Shown here piece after piece: positions 35,601 through 48,343 of a stretch of DNA of 64,000 bases; the first letter of the stretch is position 1, and every line of letters begins with the position of its first letter. The notes beneath the pieces are model-generated. The model had not been told where the DNA came from. It worked only from the letters and a program-made list of their open reading frames with translations, and ran no database searches. A program made the translations under genes and the position numbers. The stretch covers positions 7,750,001 to 7,814,000 of the forward strand of contig NC_135202.1 of assembly GCF_050948175.1 (NCBI RefSeq). The letters are read 5' to 3'. The DNA is from Xylocopa sonorina. Lineage: Eukaryota > Arthropoda > Insecta > Hymenoptera > Apidae.

Positions 35601-38086
35601 AGAGAGAAAGGAGGAGGTTGATTATACATTTGTAGGTACTTATTATTGGAATAATTTTAGAATGTGTAATGTTTCGACGATGATAGGTTAAGAATAGTGC
35701 AGGGGTGGATCCAGGACGCAAAAATGGTACAAAAGTTCACATAAACATATGTATATCCGATACGACCTTGTTTCCGAGTTACACCCTGTTTTATGTCAGG
35801 CAAACAATGGTTCATAAACCTTTCTACGTAGAGAACTCTGGATCTGACAACATTATAAATTCTCCAAGTTCATACATAAAATGCATACCTGACAATTCGC
35901 TGTTTGGACGGCTCATTAACTTCAATAAAAATTTATGATTACTACTAGCCCACGAGATGCGCATCCTGCTTGGCTGGAAATAATCTGAGCTCTCTGCTTC
36001 ATTTATAATACAGATTGCGTCTTATGGTGGTCGAGAATTAGTATGATTTCGTGGAATCTCTAAATCTTTCAGACAAACTAACGTTCGGTTATACATCCTT
36101 CAGCGAAATTTTCTAACAATGTCGAACGATCGTTTTAAATATTTATTACAATTAACCCAGTGACCCGGTACGTACGAACGGCCGTATAACGCGTCTATAT
36201 ATACAGGCTCGTATTAAAAGTTTATAACATCTCGTTCCGCGAGGCGTAAAACCGTATTAAAACCATCTTACCTTCAAATTGAACCCACTCCATATTTACA
36301 CCCGGTTAAACCGTGAGATAGTATTTTTCCGCAGGTTTATTCAAGCCCAGCGCGGTGGACGCGTTCGAATTTGAAGGGATCATTAGCATAATCACGTATC
36401 CTCGCAAAGTTCGAGGAAATTCCCTTGAGTAATGGTCGACAGCTGTAGATAAATGGTCCTACCCGAGACCTCGGTACTGTTCGTTCATTCGAACGGCCTA
36501 TATAGCGCCCAGCAGCGCCCATTGTAGCGACGAATGGGCGTCGTAAAGAGTTTAACAACGCCGCGTCGAGAACAGAAAGTTTCCCTTAAGACCCTTACGA
36601 AATCGTTAACTGCGCGTATTTTAGAGCAGTTCTAAAGGCGGCGCAGGGCGGAGGGTACGCGGGATTGGAATCAGTCCCTGTTGAAAACCGGAGGAAAAAT
36701 ATTTGAGCGGCCGCGGTGCGAGCCAGGATACCAAGGGGACGCCACCTCGCTCTGTTCGCGATGATCGCGTCGCTTTTGCAACGGGGATGGTGGTGGCCGC
36801 CGCGATCTTTCCTCAAACGCCGCAGAACTGTTGCAGTTTTGGGCGCAGCGCGGTTGGTAGAGAAAAGTGCAGCGGGTAAATGAATATTTATTCAAATGAA
36901 CGGTCGCGAGGATCGTAGGTACTGCAAAGCTGTCCCCTATAGATAACTCTCTGGCCTAGGCACCCACCAACAGTCACAGCCACGGACACATTCGTATTAC
37001 TTAACTCGGCGATAAACTCACCCGCGAGACCTGTAAACCTCTAACTCCCTCCCGATGGTCCAACCTGCATTTTCACCGGCATTAAACTACCTGATTAGTC
37101 GACTGTGATACAGACTTCTAAGCTGACCTCCATTATCCTTCGAGTCCGTAGAGGCTTGTTCCTACCTCTGTACGAATTATTATTTATTCATTATCGTTTC
37201 GCTTGTTCGTATCGCGAATCGCCTCCATCCCCTACCAACTGCATTCTATTCGATATGGAATTTTCCTAGAATTAAATAATTTCATTCAAATATATTTCCA
37301 AGGTGGGAGGCATTTATGTAACTTCGAATCTCTGGAATTGATATTTCAGCTTTTATGTAGAATCACTGCCTCAAGTTTCCCGCAGGAGTTTCTCGTGCCT
37401 TAAACACACGTAGAACTCGGTGCAACGAAACTTCGTAGACATTCGTACTTATTCGCATTCAGTTCATCAGCAACCTCTTCGTGAAACGTTGAACAGTCAC
37501 CATCGAATGATTTGCTCGCATGTATTTTGCGGCTTAATTGGAGCAACGATGCACGCGGACCCTTTCCGGGTACTTCTGTCTGATCGTTATTTTCTCTGGT
37601 TCATCCCCATCTCTCTTTCTCTCTCTCTCTTTATCCCTCCCTTCGTGTACACACATATTTTTCTCCCTTTTTCTCTATAATACGATATACGCTGAGGCGT
37701 ACAAAAAATAGAAAAAAAAAAGGGGGGAGTCGCGCGCACACAAGCGACCTTTACTCGCGGACGTGACAAACGACACTCGAACTGTCAAAATTCGTCGCGA
37801 ATTTGCAAATGCCGTGGATTTCTGAGTACCGGCACGAGAATTCCGCGGATGTAACGGCTGGCGGGACGGCGACTCGTTTGCCGCCGGACAGTATTGCAGG
37901 ATTCGAACTATCATTTTATCAATTTACGAGAAAAATCCGATTTGCGTTGCGCGTGATGCGGAGGTGAGAGCGTAGGTGGAACGGGACACGATAGAAGACC
38001 CAGCTAACGAGTGCTCCATTGTAAATAACTGCTGCAGCTTGCAGCCGTCGGAATGCTGGTTCGACGTTGATCGTTCGCGTCTCGTA

Positions 38087-38112
38087 TTTTTTTTTTTTCT
38101 CTCTCTCTCTCT
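38087..38112 (+). repeat. Poly(T) followed by CT microsatellite
   Basis: Twelve T then about seven CT units. Confidence 0.9.
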
Positions 38113-38880
38113 CCACGTAAAAGCTATACGCGCATCGAGGCGACGAAATATTCGTACGAGCGATACGCGCGTTAATTAGACACAAATGATTACTGGCGCA
38201 TCGATTTGAACCCATGTCCAACGCTGTATACTGATCGCCAGACGTCAAATAATCGACTCTGTCCAACGGCATCCACATCCAAAACGAGACCACTTACGAT
38301 CTCGACGAATTCTGCCAGCTGAAACGGATCCCAGGTGTCCATCGCGGCAGTTAGCTCAACGCGTAAGTCCAAAGAGGGACAAAACATCGCGTCTAGAGCA
38401 TCGCGAAGGGGAAGAAGAAACGAAACACCTGAGCCTTCGATGGTCGCGAGTGGCGGAACTCCGCGCGAACACGGTACACGCGCCACCCCGCTTCGCGAGC
38501 ACACCCTCGCGGTATAAGTTCAGCGTATACACAGAGGATTCCTAGCGATACACGTCGGTTCATTACGGCGATGCGCGCGGGCACGGTAATGCGACATCAA
38601 TTATGCGCCAATAACATAACAATACATAACACGTCGCATTGCTTGCATGACAATGCACCGTGACCTGCGTACCCCCACCGTAGTGGCAATCGGTGCCCGC
38701 ATATCCTTCTATTGTGCATCGTGTATGGCTCATTGGTACGCGTAATACTCCGTGTAACTTCGCCGGTACGATCGCGCGATCATTACCGATCCGATCGTTA
38801 ATCATCTCTCGTCGTAGCACGAGTTCCACATTTTTCTCTAGTCCTCGTTCGGGAAACCAAAAAGGACGCGAGAGGATCAA

Positions 38881-39399
38881 CGCTGTCAATTCCGACGCAG
38901 CTACATTAGAGAAAAAATGGCATTGTTTGAAAATTCTGGTCGAATGATCGCGTGCGTTTTTTCTATGTTTTTTGAAAAGTGAGCTGGGAAATGGAGGAGG
39001 CTTGCACGCGTGTGTAACGCGATTGATGACAACGAGTAGAATAATATTACAGACTAGAGGGTGAGATTGTGATTTCGTTTCGTCGCGATGTTCAGGATGG
39101 CCAGAAGAACGAGACATCGATGTCCCAGGCCCAGAAATACCGCTGTCAGTTCCAACGAAGCTACGTTAGACAAAAAATGGCATCGTTCGAAAATTCTGCT
39201 CGAATGATCGCGTGCGTTTTTTCTATGTTTTTTGAAAAGTGAGCTGGGAAATGGAGGAGGCTTGCACGCGTGTGTAACAACGAGTAGAATGATATTACAG
39301 GTCAGAGGGTGAGATTGTGATTCGTTTGAGTCGCAATGTTCAGGATGGCCAGAAGAGCGAGACATCGAAACGAGGCATCGAGACCAGGCCCAGAAGTAC
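38881..39399 (+). repeat. Tandem duplication, 260-bp period
   Basis: Copy 1 (38,881-39,140) and copy 2 (39,141-39,399) are roughly 90% identical, both opening CGCTGTCA and sharing the block GTGCGTTTTTTCTATGTTTT and GGAGGAGGCTTGCACGCGTG. Copy 2 lacks 12 bases (GCGATTGATGAC or an equivalent frame) and has gained about as many near its end. A - strand open frame crosses each copy, but the two are in different frames because the period is not a multiple of three. Confidence 0.92.
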
Positions 39400-39428
39400 G
39401 ATTTCCGATCGGGCACGCGACAAGTGCC

Positions 39429-39477
39429 CCCGAGATAGCGGTCACTGGGAAATTGTTTTTCCGTGTCCGCTATCGGG
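39429..39477. repeat. Inverted repeat / hairpin
   Basis: CCCGAGATAGCGG at 39,429-39,441 pairs with CCGCTATCGGG at 39,467-39,477 apart from a two-base bulge, around a 25-base loop. A further CCGATAGCG recurs near 39,517. It lies just after the 260-bp tandem duplication. Confidence 0.75.
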
Positions 39478-39820
39478 CCGGATCGGTACTCGGGTGATTA
39501 AATTAAAACGGTTAATCCGATAGCGACAATAAAGTGGCGGGTACCGGGAAATAACATGCGCGATTGCACAACTCTGCAAACCATTAATGCCCGTGCCCGT
39601 TATCGCCGTAACAGGGCCACGTTCGCAAAAGGCGGAGAGATACCGTCATTATTAGTTATAACCTGTGGAATGACATTCAGCTTCGAGTTCTACCGCGGAA
39701 GCTATCACGCGAAACGTTATATCGTCCGACACGATTTCTCTATTAGCATTTCTGCCCCGCTCGTAAAAGTTGTGACAGTCGCGGCATGAGAAATGTTCGA
39801 ACCGTTGGGGCGGTTCGAAT

Positions 39821-39841
39821 CGCCGCCGCCGCCGCCGCCGC
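39821..39841 (+). repeat. CGC trinucleotide microsatellite
   Basis: Seven CGC units. Confidence 0.95.
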
Positions 39842-40440
39842 TCTGTACACCGCCGGATAATCTGTTCGCGTTCTATTATTCGTAAATGGCTCGTTAAAAA
39901 TATAACAGCGTATCGAAACGCGCGGGGAAGGAAAAAAGAAAAAGACAGAACGGAGGGACGAAAAGGCGGCGGCTGATTTTAAATAAAGACTCGACGTCCC
40001 GCGTGATTTGCATTTCGCCCGGGTCCGATATCAACCCCCTGCAAAAAGGGGTTCGACGCGCGTCTCGTTTATTTTCACCGAATATCGCGCATCCGTGGCC
40101 GTTCGATCGACAGCCTCCTCGTTATTCGAATGTACGGTGAACCATTCATTATGTACGGGCTGTCAAATGGCCCTGACCGCGGAGCTGCTAAAAGGACCCC
40201 CCCGTACCAGGTGCGGGAACACTCGTTCTCGTCGAGTTTGTGTTACGCTCGCGTTTGCGGTGGTTCGGAGCTGCGGTCGCGATTCGATGCCCATTCAGTC
40301 GCCCAGTTTTGGTTTGCTTTGGAAATGACCCAAGCACTCCGAACGAAATCCCCTGAACCGGAAAGGCAAACCGTCTCCCGCCACATCACCAGCTCAGCAA
40401 TTCGTAGCTGTATCCGCGTTCCGCCCCGCGTGCCTCCTCT

Positions 40441-40482
40441 TTTTTTCTCTCTCTCTCTCCTTCTCTCTCTCTCTTTTCTCTC
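40441..40482 (+). repeat. CT-rich microsatellite
   Basis: Interrupted CT repeats over about 40 bases. Confidence 0.9.
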
Positions 40483-41674
40483 CACTTTTTTGTTTTTATT
40501 CCTCAGCTGATTGCGAAACGAGAATGCAACGCGGGTTCTTCGCGGTGTGTTTACCCTTTTGGAAATTTAGGAGAAAATGATTGATATTCGTTTCGACGGG
40601 CCTGTTTACGTTCCGCTCGGCGTTCACCTTTAACACATGTGAGATTGACGGCGCCACGTCAAACGTGTCTCGGGGCTAAAATTGATATGGATCAACGTGC
40701 ATTCCGTGAGCCTGCCGGCTAAATAAAATCGCGGGGCAGATAAATAACGGTAGAAAAGGGCGTCGGAATTAGGATGGGCATTAATTTCACTTTACGACCA
40801 GCGGGCGCCTCGCGGATGCGTGGAAAACTCCTGCGTGGGATTTATCGCTCATTTACCGGTATAATCCTGAGCTTGCTCTCTTCTTCACCTATTCGCGCAA
40901 CAACGACAATCCCGGATGATTCGTGACATTATTCTGATATTATTATATCGATTCACCATCCGAATATTACATTGATACATCTGACAGAACGATTTACGTC
41001 ACTGCTGCAGCAAATAATCAACCAGTATCGTCCAGTATATAATCTAAGAGTAAAATACATTGATTAACGAGTCTCGATAAATCTCTGACACTTTTAAAAA
41101 CGATAAAAATAAATAGTCCATCGGAGGAAGTTAAAGCCAGCGATCAGAGTCCACCAAAACTTGCTAATAAAATACAAATCATGATCCATCGAATCGTATG
41201 CAACGAAACTCCCAATCTTAACGAAAGACCGTAACGAGACAGCGTAAATTACAGACGAACGGATTCAGGAACCGTTTACAGGTGAAAAGCATGGTTAACC
41301 CTAACGAAGGTGGTTCTTGTCGCGTTATCAAACCGTTTCCTTTGATCCGCTGGCAGAGAAAGGCCCGGTACCGGAAGGGGGATTATTCAACCAGTGCGCA
41401 TCCTCCGTGCTCTACGGTAAATCACGTGGCTGTTTTAGGGAACCTGGTGAAAAGTACATACATAGACACCGGGCCACGGACGATAGGTATTGGCCGCGTC
41501 GGTGGGGGGTGACGTAGTTGCAGGTAGTTGGAGGAGAATAGAAAGAGGGTGGGAAGTTGGTGCACCGAGGGGTTTGGCATAGCGTTTAGCACATACACAC
41601 ACGAGCGACCGAGTGAACAGTACCTTTATGGAAAGTGAAGGATTGGAGTGTGAGGGGGGAGGGCGGCGGGCGAG

Positions 41675-41692
41675 CGGCGGCGGCGGCGGCGG
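41675..41692 (+). repeat. CGG trinucleotide microsatellite
   Basis: Six CGG units in a purine/G-rich block of about 120 bases. Confidence 0.9.
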
Positions 41693-42220
41693 TAGGCAGC
41701 GAGGGCAGGCCGAAAGGGTGGAGGAGGCCGATGGAACGGGGGTGAGAGCGAGAGAGCCAGCGGAGCCAGTGTACAGAGCGAGGGTTGTTATTGCAGATTG
41801 CGTGGAGTGAGGGCCGGGTGCACTCAGCAATGGTACTGAACGAGAACTCCCGCTGCCCGACCAGGCCTGCAGTGCAACTGGGTGATGCAGGCCTCTCAAT
41901 AACGAAAATCTATACGGTTTCATTTGTCGGCCAGGCACGACTTTATTTGCGAATCGTCGAGGAGTTCGCCAGCGAAGCACACCGGTTCCCGACGAATCGC
42001 CATGCAATACGGCGTAAAATCCAATAATTCCTTCGGCCAAGAAGAATACCGGAAGCCGGGGCTTGATTACGCGCGCGTTCTTCGTTCCGCGGGGAGGGCA
42101 TCGGCGGGTTCGCCTCCCTCGCGGATAAACCGGGACTCGCGTCGACGCGTTCCTCTTTGGAACGCGTCTGCATAATGTAATTGTTTAGAGAGACGTACCA
42201 TCGCGATGCGCGTCAGAGTT

Positions 42221-42249
42221 GTATGTGTGTATATATATATATATGTGTG
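42221..42249 (+). repeat. GT/AT alternating tract
   Basis: GTGTGT, then about eight AT units, then GTGTG. Confidence 0.9.
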
Positions 42250-43124
42250 CGTAGAAACAATTTCTGTTCCGAATCGGGAAGTTCGCGGAGTTATTAACGA
42301 ACAGCGGGTGATATCGCTGGTATTTTATTTAATAGGCGAAATAGCGCTCGCAGCGGGCATCCGAATTGCGTTTCGTAACGAACAACAGCGGCTGGATCAG
42401 ACTTGTAGCCACGGGGCCGCGTAGAAATGTAGGACCGGATTATTGGACGGTACACGCGTGTACAGCCCCACGGTTGCTCTTCCGAAATAAAACGGGGCCG
42501 TCTGTAATTAATTAACCAACAGCGCCTCCCACGCTCACGGTTGTTTAATGAGCGCCGACGTTAATAATTGGGAACCGTGCGCTTTTTCTGACCGCGTTGC
42601 CGTCGCGACGTTTATTAATGCCGGGCGAATTCTACTCGATTCGTAATTATAGACCGCGGCAACTCTCTAAATGAGAGCGCGCCGCGCGAGAACGATCGCG
42701 CGCGTTCTTAAATTCGTTCGCGATCGGTGTTTCTAACGCGATCCCTGCGACCGGTACGTGAAAACGTCGAAACGTAGACGCGTCGGAGGCCGGCGATAAA
42801 AAAGAAAATTCGACGCTGGTCCGCGAGGCACGTTCAAGGCACGTATAAATAACGCGATAAATCGTGGTTGACATTTAGCCTGAACCTTAACGACACGATT
42901 TTTGAGCACGAGAAACAGCTTCACGGCGTAACCGGTGTACGAGCATGATACATTCATGCCCGCGCGGTATTATACGATAACACAGTTTCGTGGAAGTAGT
43001 AATCGCGGTGTACACCCACACGCTGCCCGCCCTTACTGTATTCTATTCGGTTCTATTCGGTGTTTATGGCTGGGGGCATTAACGGAGAAAGAGGGCAGCT
43101 CGATGATAGGGAGATAGGGACGAG

Positions 43125-43155
43125 TGAGAGAGAGAGAGAGAGAGAGGGAGAGAGA
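43125..43155 (+). repeat. GA dinucleotide microsatellite
   Basis: About fifteen GA units with one GG interruption. Confidence 0.9.
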
Positions 43156-44276
43156 ATCGTATTATTGCAACTCGCCCAACCGAACCCTGGCGCTATGCAG
43201 CTGCTGCTATAGCAGGGTGTAACAGACCCCAGGCTTGGTTCTAGCCCGAACCAATAAGGTCATTTTTCTCCTGTATAATCCAGCCAACCAGCAAACCGGG
43301 TATCCCGTTTGCGCCGAGTTAACGCAGAGTTAATAGCTACCCCATAATGTATCGAACCCCGGAATATTAAGGGATTATAGCGCGGTCACCGCCGTTAAGT
43401 CAGCGAGGCGAGAGATACACTTCGTCCCACTTTCCAGATTTATGTTGCCGATCTCTCGAAGTTCCTCGAGAAACTGCCTGCCTGCGCGGATACCTCGAGA
43501 ACGGGACCAGATACCCGATAGGGAACTCGCGTTCGTCGCGATCGAACAGCTGACGCATCGATGCTCTCGTCCACGCTGTCTGCAATTCGCGACGCGTTTA
43601 GGCAAGGACGAGACTCGAATCGTTTCGAACTGTACCGCCGCATTAGGCTCGCCACCGCTGCCGGTTGAACTTGAAGGGGGAGAAAGAGGCGAGTGAAATA
43701 AGACCGGTTAAGCCAGAGGAGGATAGGCGAGCCTGGCCAGTCTTGCGGTCCGGTAATGTTGTTTTAAGCGCAGCACTTACCACGGCGACAAATAATCATT
43801 AGGCAGAGTTCAGCGGCTTGCTGGCACCACAACCGAGGTGGCTGGTCGCGGGGCAGTAATACCTTTTCTACCCCTTGCCGCGCCGTGCCGTGGATCTACC
43901 GCCTCGCACGGGTGTACCCTACTCGCGCCCCTAAGCCAGATTATCCTCTGAGGGATTGCCAGAATATATTTTCATCCATATATGTATGCATTTCCGAGGG
44001 CGGCCTCGGGTCCTCAAATATATCGGTCAGGCAGACCTTCGCGTTGTATCGAACAGACTGGCGAGGGATACGCGCGGGACCGAGTCGTCGATATTCAACC
44101 GAATTAACCCTGTTATTGTCTGCGAGGGGGGGATGGACGCACGCGAACGCAATCGATGGGGCGCTCGGTTTATATCTTGGCTGGCGATAAAGGTAAAGGA
44201 AACAGGTACGTGCGCGTGTGTAATTGCGGGCGCGATCGTTGGGACACACGCGCCACCCTCATGCGCCCTTTCTCTG

Positions 44277-44322
44277 CTTTTTTTCTCTTTTCTCTCTCTC
44301 TCTCTTTCTCTCTCTCTTTTAT
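44277..44322 (+). repeat. CT-rich microsatellite
   Basis: T-rich tract leading into interrupted CT repeats. Confidence 0.9.
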
Positions 44323-45099
44323 TTCTAATGACCCGCGAACGAACGGCGGCGCAGCCGGTTCGAACGTTTCGTGTTAACGCAGAGTGTATGCAGTTAGCCC
44401 CAAGAATGATAGGAACTCGTGCAGGACTGCTGTTACTGAGAATCGACGCGGCCAGTGGTAAAGTTTTATAAACTGGAATGAACGCGCGAAGTCGAATGTA
44501 AACTGTGGATGGGCGGTTGGGATCGGCGGGGTCAAGGGTCGGCGGTTTATCTTGCCGCAGTTGCGAAGTGATACGCCCTGCCATTGAAGTTGGGCTGGAA
44601 TGCGGGTAGATAGAGGGTGCAAAGGGTGACTTGTAGGGTGTTACAAGTCAGGAATCAGAGCAGATTACGTCACTCACACCCCGGGAGTACACCGTGCACG
44701 CTGTTCTGTAGATACCGGTGGCGTCATCCGTATCACCCAGCACGGTGGCGAACGCGCTCTCTGCGGTTACGTTCTACGTCTAAACGGGAACGTACGTGTA
44801 CCCTCCGCGAGAGTCCTTTTTATCGGGAGACACCGCGAATTTTAATTAAAAGAACGGGATATTATAACGTGCACGGCGGGGAGAGGATCGCCGGATTAAA
44901 GCGGGTAGCGAGCGCGGAAATATTACGGTAAACAAGCCAGCGATCTTATTGTGCCTCGGTACACAACGGTTCCATTAATTAATACTCAAGCAGGCAGCCA
45001 TTCTGGCACGGTTCAATGGACAAATCGCAATACGAAACTGGATAATACAAAATCGAACTGGAGATGAAAAACTCTTTGTAATTAACGTTCGAAGCACTT

Positions 45100-45121
45100 C
45101 TTTTGTGCCCGGGCACAAAAG
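45100..45121. repeat. 22-bp perfect palindrome
   Basis: CTTTTGTGCCC followed directly by its reverse complement, centred on CCCGGG. No loop bases. Confidence 0.9.
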
Positions 45122-48100
45122 CCACCGTGAAGTCGGAAACATTTATTCCCCATCCCCACCCCACACCCCCCCTTCGGTAATTGAACCGGTCCGAGTTAAT
45201 ATTCGATTTTGCCACGGGGCTTGATTTACAATTTGAATATCCTACTGAATATTGTAGCGAATATCGTACGGCCAGTAAATTTTTAAGGTGCGGTCGGCAC
45301 GCGTGTTCGTAATAATGAAAATAATGAAGGCGCACCTGCGCACCGTACATACCTAAAATCGGAACAACCGCGCGCGCCATGGTCAAACGCTCAACAATTC
45401 AGTGATACATACACGCGTACTCGCGAAGGGTAGCGCGTTCGGTACCGTAGGCGGAACATTTACATTGCATTTAATTGAATTTGTGCGCCAGAGCGTTATT
45501 TACGCCAACATTTAATTGCAATGTATTCCGCGATATTAATTTTAAAGCGCGGGGCAGGAATTTTCAGCGGCCACCGCGCCCTGCGCAGCCCTCGACGCGG
45601 CCGCGGTCGCGACCAGCCGAAGAGGAGGACACCCTGGCCCCAGCCGTCCAGGCGTTTCCCTCCCGCTGTCTATTGTCGATTTACCTGGACTTTTAACGCC
45701 TCATGAATTATGCAGATATCGAGCCGCGCTGTAGATCGCACATCCGTTAAGAGACGCAATTGCCGCTGGTAAATTTCCCGAAGAATTTAAACCCGATAGC
45801 CTGGATGCGGCCACCGGGTTCATTTGCATCAATTACTGACCCCCGAAGTTTCTTCGCCGGCGAATTAGCCGCCGGGGAGCGCGTCGAATGCGAGATAAAA
45901 GGAAGAAGAGGCGGCGGGACCTATTAAAATAAAGGAGAAAAACAAGTTTCGAGATAGTTGCGTTACGAGCGACGGGGGACGCATAACGATCCGTGGTTGG
46001 CGGCCGGCTGAGTTACGCCGCCCGACGGGAAGTTATGCTGCTGCTTATCTTTCGAATTCTACGCTCGTCCTGCAGGATGTGTTCCGTGGTGCCTGTAACT
46101 CCACGGGTTCCCAGGGCTGGGGTAGAAAAAAGGTACGATCCGGGTGCAGGATCCGCAGATTGACGAGTGCCGCGCAATTCGTTCGCGTTACCCTCCAACT
46201 CTAAGCGATCTATCGTTCTCACCCCCGCGAGCCTTGATCGAGCCACCAGTTTGCCTGAGGAATGCCGTCGTTACGGTATCCCGCGTTGCTTTAAATAACG
46301 GTTTAATTGAACGAAACTAAACAGTGATAGCAGAATAATTCGTAAGAATCGTTATAATCTTATCTCAACTTATCGATCTCTGTTTCTCAGAACGCTTTAA
46401 CTGAAAAACGAAGAAACCACGAGCAAACAAGAGGCGAACCATTTCCTCTAAAAATTCACTTATCAAAGCGATACGTAACAATCAAGCAAATCTATTTCCG
46501 CAAGTAAACAATGTTTACCATCCCCAAAAAACGATCTCTTTCGATCGCAAAGCCCACCACGAACGTAGCTCCAAACCGTGACTACCGAGGCGAAATCAAT
46601 TTCCCCTCGTTTAAGAATTGGAAATTCGCATTTTCTGGCCTCCCGGTTCTCGTCTAAACAGTTTGATCGAGTTCATTGATACCGTTCGCGGCGCGGAGGA
46701 CGAAGGGGGTGGTTGGGCTGGCGATTAATGAAAGCGGCGGGCGGGCGTTCGCATCCGCGAAAACGCTGGCCCCCCCGGTATATACACCGGAAACATACGA
46801 TCGGTGACGCGCGAAAGGGCGGGTGTGGGCGTACGGGGGGCGCAATAACATGTTGCCGGATCCGGCGCATGACGGAGGGGTGGGAAAAAACGAAATGAGC
46901 GAGCGAATTCCGCGCTGCAGCTTCGTCGTCGGTGACCGTAGCCATGCGGATATTGTTGGACATTCCTCGGCTCGTGCGAATGCGGTCATCTGAATGCCGG
47001 ACGCGTAAACCACGCCGAATGGCCTCGCGAGTCTGGGTCGTGGGGCTCGACGGGGCGTAGGGGGGCGGATGATAGAGGGTCGGGAACACCGGCCGGCTGT
47101 AAAGGGACGGTCTGGTACCCGGCGCGGGATACAGAGGCCGACGGGGAAGAGGGCCGTGTCGACGGAGAGGAACGAATTGGTAGGAGAGCCGTGGAAAATC
47201 TACCCACCGTTGCCGCAGCTATGCCGCTAAATCGCATTCACGCTATTTTAATTAATCGACGCCGTCGGGACCCGCAGCTGGCCGCGAGCGCGAGTACCTT
47301 TTTTTTTCGTCCAACGACGCCCAGCACCGCGTCTAACCCCGGTCAACTCGCGTACGCTCGTCGTTAGACGGATTTAAACGGTTTCCGTTCGGATAGATTG
47401 GTGCGCGGGGCGTTTTTAGGGTTGCTCGAGTGGTCTGCCGGTGTGAAAACTGATTCTTCTGGTTGGATGTAGTTGAAGGTAGTAATATGTGTCCGTGTTG
47501 TAACGACGGATGAAACAGTTGACGCGATCAATGATGAATTAAGTAGTATTTAATTGTATGACTCTGAGACTTCCTAAAAATATTACAAAATTTACCATGT
47601 CTCGTGGTACTTTCACAATTAGACTCTACAGGAAGATTGGCTAAAACTTGTACGACCGCAGAATCGTAGTGGCCATTTATATAAAGGATCGAATTATAGG
47701 GGGATGAAATAATACTCGCACGGTACGAATAGTCCGGGCAATCAAAAACTATCGTCGTTTTAATTACGACGCCGATAAGCTCTCCCATTTGCGTCGCGTG
47801 GATATTAGGAAACGATCAATTTTCCGCGTAATTGAAAACGATAGCGACGCGTTGACCGACGGAACAGGGTGGCGGAGGTGCGCGGCACCGACGAACCGGA
47901 GGGGTGGCCGTCTAATCAGACGCGTTGGACGTTTAGCGGGGCCAAGGTATCGAGCGGTTCAATCAGGGCCCAATGATAGAGGTTGAGTTAATTGAACGAA
48001 AGCTTTATACGCCATTGTACGTGTATATAGCAGTGTACCGTCGGCCGGCAGTCGAAAGGTTTAATCAAACACAAGTATAGCCGAGTCGGGGCTGGGGCCG

Positions 48101-48321
48101 GGGTGTGCGATACACCGGATGGGTATGCACGATGCGGGTTGTTGTGCGACGCTATTGAAACCGGCGCTATCGCCCGGGACTGTTTCGTTAGCAGGGCAAT
48201 TGAAAAATACGAGGAGAGAAAGGAGCGTAAACCCGCGCGGTACGACCAGTTTGCAAAGGCGTAAAGAGGATTCGGGTTATGCGTGTATGTCGCTTAACTG
48301 TCTCTACCGCGACAAACATCC

Positions 48322-48343
48322 GTGTACACGCGCGCGTGTACAC
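48322..48343. repeat. 22-bp perfect palindrome, CG-alternating centre
   Basis: GTGTACACGCG followed by its reverse complement. The alternating purine-pyrimidine run could form Z-DNA or a short cruciform. Confidence 0.9.

Larger units (their letters stand above)
27672..38880. other. Non-coding stretch, no gene recognised
   Basis: CpG-rich and AT-rich patches alternate. It holds a GGT run near 28,697-28,712, a GA repeat at 29,633-29,658, CT runs at 37,611-37,632 and a T/CT tract at 38,087-38,112. Open frames are short, overlapping on both strands and without recognisable motifs. It could be a large intron or intergenic regulatory DNA. Confidence 0.55.
39478..45099. other. Non-coding stretch, no gene recognised
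   Basis: GC- and CpG-rich. It holds CGC repeats at 39,821-39,841, CT tracts at 40,441-40,482, a CGG run at 41,675-41,692 within a G-rich block, a GT/AT tract at 42,221-42,249, GA tracts at 43,125-43,155 and CT tracts at 44,277-44,322. A 201-codon - strand frame at 41,435-42,040 is Pro/Ser-rich because it reads the GGC/GA repeats and is not credible as a gene. Confidence 0.55.

Noticed and set aside
38195..38280. GATTTGAACCC, resembling the reverse complement of a tRNA T-loop
   Set aside because: The flanking bases do not form a T-stem and no acceptor or anticodon stem can be drawn.
41435..42040. 201-codon - strand open frame, Pro/Ser-rich
   Set aside because: It reads through CGG and GA repeats, giving polyproline and Ser-rich peptide. 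No conserved motif and no convincing splice or start context.
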